Of a stretch of DNA of 64,000 nucleotides, positions 49,101 through 61,100 are shown piece after piece (positions within the stretch are counted from its first letter, which is position 1; each line of letters starts with the position of its first letter). A program made the position numbers and the translations under genes. Origin of the DNA: Chrysoperla carnea (Eukaryota; Arthropoda; Insecta; Neuroptera; Chrysopidae). The stretch lies in assembly GCF_905475395.1 (NCBI RefSeq), contig NC_058338.1:48891935-48955934 (forward strand), in the 5' to 3' direction. A model generated the notes under the pieces. The model was not told the DNA's origin and did no database searches. It saw nothing but the letters and a program-made list of their open reading frames with translations.

Positions 49101-52100
49101 GGTAATAAGCTAAATTGTAATCTTCTTTTTTTATTATATCTAGTTTCGTTTTAATCAAAATGTCAATCAATTACCAGCGCCTCCACAATATGTTAGAAAT
49201 CCAGAATTCCTAAATCCAAATCAACGTTGGGCTTTATATTGGGATTGTTTGTCAACTATTCCACAGAGACTAATACGTCGTATAAAAGAATTACAAATTC
49301 ATTATAACAGCAAACTCAACGATTACAGCACAGTAAGTTGATTAGTTAAATTGTGAATGAAAAAGTTATAAATTTAGGTATATATCTTATCAATTTCGAA
49401 TAAAGCGTCCTCATTGAAAAAAGAGCTACGTTTTTGTCCTTTAGGTTAGTTTAGGTTAGGCTAAGAAGTGAACTTGAAAAGTTTTTTTTTTTCTACCATT
49501 ACTCATTATATTTTGGCATCTGATATTACATCGTCTCTTGAAAGCATTTTAAGAAATCTTAAGTAAAACTGCTTTTTAATAGGTACAACAAATGGAAGAT
49601 TTAATAGTACTACGAGACTGTCTGGTAGTAGGGATGACTACGACTGGTGCAGCCAAATTTCGTACAGTCTTAGAGGGGCTTAAATCGCCAATTGGTAATT
49701 ATTCTTAAAATTAATTTCAATAGCGCTAAAATATTTTGATTACCTATGTGTTCATTGTTTAGTTATTGTCGAAGAGGCGGCAGAAGTTTTGGAATCGCAT
49801 ATTGTTACTTCACTGACTCCTAACTGTAAACATCTCATTTTAATTGGTAAGTAATTAAACGAGAGATGCTAACGAACATTTGCTAATTCTGATATCTGAA
49901 ATTTTTTGACCAGTTAAAGATGCATCTAGACATTTTAATGCACGGGCAGCTTTTTCAGTTCAGTGCCGCGAAAAAAATATTCGAACTAAATTTTTTTCTA
50001 AAAACGTCCCTTGCTTAGTGATGAAGTATGAAATTATTTGAGACTTCCGTTTTAAATTTTCAGGATGGATTATGTTAGAGTTTGTGAAAATTTTTCGATA
50101 TATACCATAGTTTCTAAAATATTGATGCCTAAAGATTTAGAGAAAATCATTTATAGAAGAAATAACAGAAATGCATGCAATTTCATCACTTTAAATGTAT
50201 TTTATGGAAAAACGAGTGCCGCTTGCTATAATTTTCTTTACAAGAAAATATTTGTCATAATAATAATAAAATATTTAATGTAAAAACGCAAACTTTAAAA
50301 GCTCAAATATAAAAATTTAACACCGTAAGAGGTATTAACTTTACCTGTTTATAAAGGAAATTAATGAGAATGCATATACACGATTTAAGAATGATCCTAA
50401 GAAAACATGATTTTTTTTTATCTTCCCGGGGAGCGTCCTTAAAGTAAATAAACTTAAAGAAACCCTGCTTTTGGTTCAATATACCTGAATGAAAGTTTTT
50501 CTTCAAACCATAAATTATCAGCAGATTTTGGATAACGCTAAAATAAGCTTTCAATAAATATTCATTTTTGACTTAACCTTTCTACCTGGCAGCAAAATAT
50601 GCACAGATAAGGCATTATTTATATTTTAATTTTTTATTTCAGGGGATCATAAGCAATTACGTCCTTCCACATCTGTGTATCGCTTGGCCAAAGACTTTAA
50701 TTTGGATATATCATTATTTGAGCGTATGATTAAAAATGGAATGCATTGTGAATCGTTGGGAGTTCAGCATCGCATGCGCCCAGAATTTGCACAATTAATT
50801 GTACCCAGTATTTATCCGAATTTACAAAATCATCATTCAGTTCATGCATATCCAAACATAATAGGAATGAAAAAAAATTTATTTTTTATCAAACATACAT
50901 ACTTTGAAGAAACAGTAAGTCATTTTTATACAATTTGTTTTATTTTGATTTCTAGATATCAAAATGGTAGCATGAATAAAACAGATTCATTTTTGGTATT
51001 TTAAATTAACCGCCTCAAGCTTTTACAAATAGTCGGGTACGAGTGACTTATAGATAAAAATATTTTCTACTTTTTAGTACAATAAAAGCTTGTCCCTCAA
51101 AATGTATTTTTTATTAAATTTTTTTTACACTGCACACAAAGAATTGTAAAAATATACCTTATTTGTCCAAGCAAATAATTTTCCGAAGTCACCTTAGAGA
51201 TTTTTGATTTATGTTGAACGTTGTTGTTATTTAGGTTGTGGATATTGACAGTAAACAAAATAATCACGAAGCTGAGTTCATACTTCAGTTGTGTCGACAT
51301 TTAATTTTACAAGGGTACGATGCCGAAGATATAACAGTTCTAACAACTTACAATGGACAAATGTTTTATATGAAAAAAGTAAGTATTGGAAAAATTATTT
51401 TGCCATATTGCAACAGGTGCATTTAAATAGAACTACGATAACAGGCTTAAACTGGGTTTTAGCAGATTTTGAATAGATAGATATTAGAAAACTATGGTAA
51501 TTGATCTAGTCATTCCAAAGACTAATTCTACTTAAGATTTAAACGTGCTTATGCCTATCATATTTATTATAGTAATCAAGAATGATAGCCAAAATTATCA
51601 GAAGCCAACACTTGAAGAAGTCTGTACCAAACGTAATGGCGATCAAAATCTTGTAACTTTCATGAGAGAATCATTTCTAGAACTTAAGAAATGTTTCGCT
51701 ATTTTAACAAACAAAATAGAGTAATGAATAATCTTTTAACTGCTTATTATTAATAAACTGGAATGAAATGGTTCAAAATATTAACTGTATACCTTAATAT
51801 CGAGATTTTTTAACTTTTTCCGAAATTTTTAAGTTAAAGAACAAAAATCCGTTCAAGTAACATTCAATTTAAGAAGAGACGAAAATGAATAATGTCAGTT
51901 TTCCACGAGCAAATAAAGTTAAATATTTGGAAAAACACTTAGATAGAATGCTTACATGGCGCACACATAGCTGGGCTAAGAGCAAAAAATTGAACTTAAA
52001 ATTTTCTAAACTAAATTGACATAAAAGAATTCTTAAACCAGTGTGGATTTATAGAATTTAAATTTGGAGAAATGGTAGCAACGGTACTTAGTGAAGTGCA

Positions 52101-55100
52101 TGAAGAAATTACTCATTTCAGTAACAGTTACTTGACTTGTCGTTAACAGCACCCAACTGTTGAAATGATCAACCTTTTAGAATCGAAATGATAATTTCAT
52201 TCGAAATATATTATTTTTAAATGAATTGTCTTTTCCATTGATGTCAGACAAATCACCATCGATATGTTAGTACCAAAACACAGAAACTGATTGTATGAAA
52301 GGAATGTTGGGTGGACATATTATAGGACTATTCTTGATTATCAACCTTTTAGGCAATAATAGCGAAGGCTTAAAGAGACTGAACAGATAGAGTGTCCTAG
52401 ATTTGATATTTAGATTCAAGTAGAGTAAAAAGTTTATTGGACTCGACATGTATATTTACTTTTAATAAAAAATAGCGTACTATAAACATTTAACTATAAT
52501 TTTATCTTCTACTTGTGAGTAGTTATCCTTCAAGACATTTAGATATCAGATCTATAGTTCCTTTAAGAACTAAAAATAGAATTCTTGGATAATGAAAATT
52601 TTAAAAAAATTCCAAACCCTTTGGTTTACTATATTACTGTTAATTTATATGCTACTTTAGGATTTTTTCATTTAAAAAAATTATTATGCCGTAATTGCTC
52701 GGCCATTGCAAACATTCTAAGTATGCCTAGAATACAGACTTTCGCTGGCATAAGAATTTTTGTAAATAACTGTTCGAAAATGCTCAGTAAAAAAAAAAAA
52801 AATTAACCTGTAGATATTTGATTACATCCTGATGATCAGCGTTGGGATAATCAATTTTCTATCAAAAATTACCCAATTCGATAAATATTGCTTTGAAATT
52901 TTGTGACAGTTCATATTATGTCCACAGATCAATGTAACTAGTTTTTAATTTTTTTTTCTTAATTTTTTAGTTGCAAAAGAATATTCCCACAATTAAAGAT
53001 GTACGGATTACTGTAGTGGATAATTTTCAAGGAGAAGAAAGTAATATTATATTACTTTCATTAGTACGAAGTAATGAAGAAAGTAAAATAGGATTTTTGG
53101 CGACTGAAAATCGTATTTGTGTTGCATTATCACGAGCAAAGCATGGTAATTAATAATTAGTTACATTTATAGATTTTTCAAATTTAAAATTTTCTATGAA
53201 AATGAGCTTAACAAATTTTTTGCAGTGCAGTCTGTTTATTATCAATGCAACATACAAATAGATTTTTTAAATATTAATCAGTATGTTAAATGCATTGAAA
53301 ATATTTGTTTGTATTTTATTTTAATAGTATTTAAACGACGGTAATTTACACTGTAAATTAAAATTAAAAAAAAAAACATATTATTAAATGGTAACGTGCA
53401 GGAATGTGTAAATTTATTTATTATAGCATTTGAACAGTTACTCTTTTTAAACAATGGGGTTGTATAACTGTTCGTAAAAATCGGCACAAAAAAGATGAGG
53501 AAGCTCACAGAAAAACGAAGAAAAAAAAAGATATAGGAGTATTTCCTTATTTCTAGGCGATATAAAATTTAAAAGAAAAGTTAGTAAAGAACTGGGGCTA
53601 AGCAATTCTACAATTGCAGAAATTTGGAGCGAAACATTTTTGAATAGAGTTTCGTAAGACAGTGATGAAAAAGGCGAATCGAAATGATAATTTTATTCTA
53701 AATATATTATTTTTAAATGAGTCGTCTTTTTGCTCATCTGTCATGCGATTGGACTCTATGGATTGTATGGACTAGAATTTTGGGTGACCATATTATAGGA
53801 TCATTGTTGATGAATCTTTAGATTCTCTAAAATATTTAGATTTGTTTCAAAATAATGTACTGCCAGTTGTTAAAACTTTTCCAAATTTAAATATAAAATA
53901 TGTATGATTTCAAAAACATGAAATTAAGAAGTTGTAGGACTATTAAGGAGCCACCTAGATCTCCAGATAAATCTTCTAACGATTTTGTGGGGATTTTATC
54001 TGGTAAAATAGAAAAGTAAGTATCTAGTAAAATGTAGTAATTTTATCTTTGCATTTTAGGATTTTACATTATTGGCAATATGGATCAACTAGCAAGCAAT
54101 GACAAGTCTAAGTGGCCAGAAATTAACACCGTACTTGAACAAAATAAAAGTATTGGAACTGATTTGGTACTTCAATGTAAAATTCATAAGGATCAAGAAA
54201 CTTCCGTAAGATTTTTGTTTGTTAAATTCGTTTATCTTATACTAGAAATCTATTGAGTTTTCAAGCTAACTCTGAGTTTAGACCATACATTTATGTATTA
54301 ACTTTTTTGATACAAAGAACCTATATCCGAAGATGATCAGTGTATTATTTAATTAACCATGTATATTATAAGCCTCGTAAGTAAAAAAGCTCCTTCGCTA
54401 AAATTCCATTTCTCCTCATTGCATGCTTCTTATTGAAGTGGATTTTTATCTTTTCATGTTTTTGAAAACATGAAATGGAGACGGTGGTATTTCTACCACA
54501 GTAATCCAAGTATCAGTTTTTATATTTGTGAGAAAATGGTGGAAGGAAATTAATACTTATAAGAATAAATATTATCTACTGAATGATTAATGGGAAACAA
54601 AATTCTTTTTATTTAAAAAAATAATCTGTTTTTATTCATTAAAAAATCGATTCTTTATGAAGTAAAAGATTGAGATTTCTCAAGGAAAATGATGCCAAAT
54701 GGCACTTGGGTCAGTACGACATAGTAAAATAATTTTAATCTTCTAGTCATCAATTTGGAGGAACTTTAAAAACGCGAAAATACATGAGAAACTGTGCGCT
54801 TTGTGTTTTGAAGTTTAATTTGCTTATAAAAGCACATTTCCGATTGCGGTAACCGTGTTAATTTTTATTATTGTTATTCTTAAAACTGTAAATGCATTAA
54901 ACTGAACTTTATACTAATTTTATACAGGTTAATTGCGCAGAAGATTTTAAACGTAAGTGTCCTGAAGGAGGCTGTTCATTGGCTTGCAATTTAATAATGC
55001 CCTGTGGACATAACTGTGCAAGTATGTGTCATGTCCAAGATCGTGATCATACTGAAACTAAATGCTTAAGGCCTTGCTCGAGGTAAGTGCTTCATTTATC

Positions 55101-58100
55101 ATACTTTCATATTATACATTAAATAAAATATTGGTAGAAAGTTTACGTTTAATTACTGAACCCATTGTGATAGGTCTACTGTACGTCTCTTATTACTAAA
55201 AAGTTACGTGACTCATTAAAATGGTCCACTCTGTATTTTGTTAATATTGCTGTTCATATTTTTATATAACTGGAAATTCTAAAATAAGTTTTACCAATAC
55301 CAAGTTTATAATTTGCGACTTTAATTGTTTTTATAAAGGATAATTTGTGAACGAGATCATCAGTGTCCAGATTTATGCTTCAAAAAATGTAATCCATGTA
55401 TGAAAAATGTTGAACATATCTTACCATGTTCACACAAAGCTACGTTACCTTGTCACATGGACCCACTTCAGCATAAATGTCAAGAAATTATTACTGTAAG
55501 TTAACTATATTTGCATATTTAGGTCTATGAAAACAATTTTTTACATAAATACATATTTATCGGCTGATACGAACTACCAAAAAATACCAAACTGGTGTTT
55601 ATTTAGCCCGTAAGTGCGTATTAATTCAACTCCTATTAACAAGCACAAATGATGCTTTTGAGAGAGAAGCGAGATAATGGGATACTTTGATCTATTATTA
55701 ACTTACGTTCTAAACGGTTCGAATTGCATAACTTGATACTAAATGTGAATTTAATTTTAGGTGAAATTAGAATGTGAACATGAGAATAAAATACGTTGTT
55801 CAGATGATCCAAAAACAGCAATATGTTCACATCCATGTGCAACTCGCTTGGATTGTGGACACACATGTGTGAAACGATGTCACATTAACAACGATCCTGA
55901 TCATGAAAAGTACGAATGTCGAAAACCATGTGAGCAATTGATGGTGAATTGTTCTGTGAATCATAAATGTGATAAACAATGTTATGAAGAATGTAATTTA
56001 TGTAATGTAATTGTTGAGAAGAAGCATAACACATGTGAACATTCACAAAGAGTAAAATGCTACCAAAAAATTGATGACGTTTCATGTGAAAAGAAATGTA
56101 CAAGAAAAATGAGTTGCGGACATCTATGTGTCAATTTATGTGGTGAATCATGCGACCAAACTAAATGCAAAGTTCAAGTATGTATATATTTCGATAAATT
56201 CAAATAACTCATTCGTTTATAAAAACTTAATGTACGAGTCTAAGCAAGGGTTTGGCAATTTTTAAGGTCTTAAGAGGCAGTAGAATTCATTGTGATTTAT
56301 TTAGAATTGCAACCATTTAAATATATTTTTTCCTTTATCGTTTTTTTCACAACTTAAAATTAGAGGAGTTATTAACGATTAAATATAGCCAATCAAAACG
56401 CGTTTTAATAATTATTAATAGTAATTGACTATCTGTAAGCGTCGGTAGCTGTGCTAATTTTTAATTTAAAAAAAAAAAGGCAAAGAGAAAAATGTCTTAA
56501 AATTTTGCAAGAAATAACAAATTTATATAAAAGGTGATTTTTGATAGTGATTGAATTGATGACCTGATTCTACCATTTTAGTATCTTATGCTGCATCAAC
56601 TTTGACCACGGAATCTTCATTTTTGGGTTCTATTTACCTTAGTGGATGAATGTTTTTTACCATAATATACAATTCCTATTGCCACCTTATTTGCTACATT
56701 TGTTGTTTTTTGTTTTCAGGTTCAAAAAGTTATACCTCTATGTGGACATGCAATAAAAGTAGAATGTGGAAAACCACCTGAAAGGATATACTGTAAACGA
56801 AAATGTCCATTGAAAATGCCATGTGGACATGCTTGTAATAATCGTTGCGATAAGTGTGCTAGGCAAGGTTGTTCTACATCCAGATGTACAACAAAGGTGG
56901 AGCATTCTTTTGTTGCTGATTGTAATCACAAATTTAAGATTCCATGTTATAAAGCTAACATGACAGGTGTGTAATAAAATTTGTTTCTCTTTCCAAAATC
57001 GTCCACACAATAATAGTAATAAGAAGAGTTCTATCAAACCAAAGTGGCACTGCGAAACTCTCTTTTCCTGTGTGCCATTTTGGTTTCATAAAACTATACA
57101 CTACTGGTTAAAATTATCACAATCGTAAGATGATTTTTCTATTCAGAAATCATTTGATAACAAACATATCGAATCATGTAATTGAAAACATGAAAATTCT
57201 CTATAAAAACGATTATTATCTTTGGATAGAATTGAATAAAACGCGCTTAAAAAAAGTTTTGTTTTAGTATGTACAAGCCTTCTGTCTTAAAGTTTATTTG
57301 CATAAGAAAATAGCATTGTCTTTTCACAGTGTATTTTTTCTCCCCGAAAGGGTTAGTGAACAAATTTTTTTCATTATCTATCGTATTCTACAAAATCTAT
57401 TTTCACGTATTTTATAAAAGGTCTCACGACCTTTTTTCTATTATAAACTGTTTATTATATTTCGAGACGAACAATGAGCCATAACTCGATAAGAATTGCT
57501 TCTAGAAGAAAGAAAAATAAATTGATAACTGGCGATCATAATTCGTACTAATTAAAATCAGAAGAAGACCCGAGTTCAGTAGTTACAATTTCGACTACCA
57601 AATGGCAATACTTGTACTTAACATTTTTTAAGGACAATAAAAATATTAAAATTCAAATTAGATAAATCCCGCCAACTGGCGATACAAATTTGTACTATTA
57701 AACAGGAAGTTGATCGCTTTTTCAGTAGTTCCAATTTAGATCGCCTGATTATTTACCATTTATCAATAAATAATAGTTGACATCCGCCGTAGAAAATTTA
57801 AAAATATTGGAACAAGATGAAAAATAAACTTGGATAGTTCAATTAGAAATTATTAGCATTTCGTACGACTATGATTTTTTAAAATCACTACACTGAAAGC
57901 AATTTCCTAGATCGTACAGGATTCGTGAATCTTGATGTCATCAACTTTTCACCCGACATCTTCTACCTCTTTTGTCATGATGATGAGGCGAAACTGTTTC
58001 TAAAGTCAAGCGCATTAGCCTATTTTACAATTGAAGCCGTTTGTCAGATATTGAATAACGGACGCATATGCAATCAAAGCCACTTTTTTTTTGAAGTTGT

Positions 58101-61100
58101 ATTATTTTTTGCCACAAATTTATATATAATTGAAATAATAATTTTTATATAAATGAAAAAACGACTTGTGCTTGCTTGTGACGTCTTGAAATCCGTTGAG
58201 GCTGACAGCCAATCAGAATCATGCTAAATTCACATTTTTCGGCTTGTTTCCATGTAAAATTATGTTATAATATAGAGAAAACAAGTTGAAAGGCAAACCA
58301 TTTATCATCTTGCATGTTGTTTTATTATTTTTATGTGTGGTGAAACCATGTTCAGTTGTAAAATTACTAGTAGTAATTTTAAGTAAACTTTCGAAAAAAA
58401 AAAATTAAATTAATGAATATGCAACTTCTCTATTGTAGAATACGCATATTAAGAGACATATTTTGTTTAAGGTTGGAAAAGTTATTCACAAGATTTACTG
58501 AAACATTGTGATCAGCCATGCAGCCATCAATTGGAATGCAAACATACGTGTAGTGGAACGTGTGGTGAATGTTATCAAGGTCGCTTACACCAACCATGCA
58601 ATTCCAAATGTGGCTTAACATTAGTTTGTGGCCATCTGTGTCAATCTCCATGTAGAGAAAATTGCCCACCATGTATGGCAAAGTGCCAATTTCGTTGCAG
58701 ACACAGCCAATGTAGAAAACTATGTGGAGAACCTTGCACTTCGTGTAAAGAGCCATGTCCATGGCGTTGTGAACATTTTGAATGCACAAATAAATGTGGT
58801 GAAATTTGTAATCGAGAAGCTTGTAATGAACCTTGTTTGAAATTATTAAAATGTGACCATCAATGTATTGGTTTATGTGGTGAAATATGTCCAGATGTAT
58901 GTCGTGTTTGTGATCCAAAAAATGAAATATTTGTTATCATGTTTGGAAATGAAGATGAAGATACTTCAAGGTAAGACACGGCAAGACCAAGCGAATTTGA
59001 AACAATATCAAAATGTAAAAAGGCTTCTTAAAATTGATTACTATAAAATTAAAATTTTTTTTAAATTTTTTTAAAAATAGGAGCAATATTATAGTTTTGT
59101 AAAAATCAGCCGCCGTACACCATAACATAATATACTGGAAATGATTCAACACAAACTTCTACCCCCGTTGGGCCTCTTCTTTTGAAAATTTTTTTTTCTT
59201 TATTCATAGATAAAGATTTTTGAATCATTTTTTGACCTTATATCAATAATTTATATACGTAAAAATATATTTTTTCGATTAAAATAGGTATATGCCAAAA
59301 GGCGTTTCAAAACATTTATATATAGCCATAAGGTTTCGAGAACTTTTCTCCGAAAACATAAGAGATAGGTTCTCGCTTGGTGGGGAAGTTAAACTTAATG
59401 GTTTATTTTGCCCAATTTTAAACAAATCCGATTTGATAACATAGCATAGCATAGCAAATGGCGCTACAGCCCGGGGTGGGCCTTGGCCTCCTCTACAATA
59501 CGCCTCCAAGCAAAGCGGTCCTTGACTGCAGATCCCCATCCAGTGACTCTCATCACCTTCAAGTCACCCAGCACCTGGTCCAACCATCTGAGTCGAGGTC
59601 TTCCTCTTCTTCTAGTGGCATATATCTTTGCTTCAAGTATTTTCTTTGGCATTCGTGTGTTTTCCATTCTCTGAACGTGTCCGAACCACCTGAGTCTTTG
59701 TGATTTAATGAACTTCACAACGTCTTCTCCCTGTAGGATTTCAAGGATTTCTCTGTTGGTTCGGATACGCCAGTCATCTTCGTTCTCTCGGATAGCCCCA
59801 TATATTCTTCTTATTATTTTCCTTTCAAATCTCCTGATTCTTTCTTGATCCTCCAATGTTAATGTCCAACTTTCACTGCCGTAGGTAATAATGGGCCGTA
59901 TTAGAGTTTTGTATATTGTCATTTTGGTCTTCCGGGAGATGAGTTTGTTTTTCAGGAGTGTGATGTTAGCAAAGTAGGCTCGATTTCCACTTCGGATCCT
60001 TTCTTTTATGGCGGCACTAGTTCTTCCTTCGTTGTTTTCAAGCTCCCCTAGGTATTTAAATTCTGCTACCGCCTTATATGTTATGTCGTCTATTGTCAAG
60101 TCATCCATCGTCCTCCGATCTTGTGAGGCCGAGATCTTCATGTAGACTGTCTTGCTTTCGTTAATTACCAATCCCAATTTTTTACCATTTTCCTGTATTT
60201 CTCTAAATACTTCTATCAATCTGCCTTTGGTTCTAGCAAATATACCTACGTCATCAGCGTATGCACATATTTGTGACGACTTGTAGAATATTGTTCCCCT
60301 TTGATCAGTGTCTTTTATGGCTTTGTGTAAGGCTATTATAAACAGTGTTGTTGAAAGTCCATCTCCCTGCTTGACACCAGTTGTAATGTCAAAGGGTTCG
60401 CTCAGCTTGTTGTTAATTTTTACTTTTGCTTTTGTGTTTTCCATGGTCATCATTGCTAGGTTGATTAATTTAGGCGGTATTTCCAAGTCTTCCATGGCTT
60501 CTGTTATCATGGAGCGTCTCACACTATCAAAAGCTTGTTTGAAGTCGATGAACATGATGTGTAGGTCTATGTCGTATTCGAAGCACTTTCCCATTATTTG
60601 TCTGACTACAAACAGTTGATCGGTTGTGCCTCTTGCTTCTCTGAATCCACATTGGTATTCGCCAATTTTTGTGTTAGATTTTTCTTTTATTCTATTGTTT
60701 AAGATAGTTGTGAGGATTTTATAGCCTGTGTCCAAAAGTGTTATTCCTCTATAGTTTTCACACTTTCCTATGTCTCCTTTCTTGTGAATCGGGCATATGA
60801 TTTGATAACATTAAAGAGGTAAAATGGGAGACAATGTTTTAAAAAAATCTAATTTTACCCCCTCCATTCCCTTGCTATTATCAGATCGGGTTCGATAAGT
60901 TAAGATCTATAGACAAACAACCCGAACCTACATACCGAAATCTAATTAATCAAAATCTACGTACTCGAAACGTAGAACTCCAAAATTTGAGAAGGTGAGA
61001 ATTTTTTGCAGATTTTCAGATTGGTTGTGTCAAATATAAGTGGGGCTTACATTTAAAATGTACCAATTAATTAACATTTGACTTGTTTATATGTTTAAAG

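Noticed and set aside
50915..51004. Extension of ZNFX1 exon 11 beyond 50914
   Set aside because: The GTAAGT donor after FEET joins in phase to [10 protein letters not shown], restoring the usual helicase sequence.
58430..58918. 162-residue minus-strand frame, His/Ile/Cys-rich
   Set aside because: It is the antisense shadow of ZNFX1 exon 19; its composition is the complement of the Cys-rich repeats.
59458..60619. Plus-strand open frames over the retrotransposon
   Set aside because: They are antisense shadows of the minus-strand reverse transcriptase frame.
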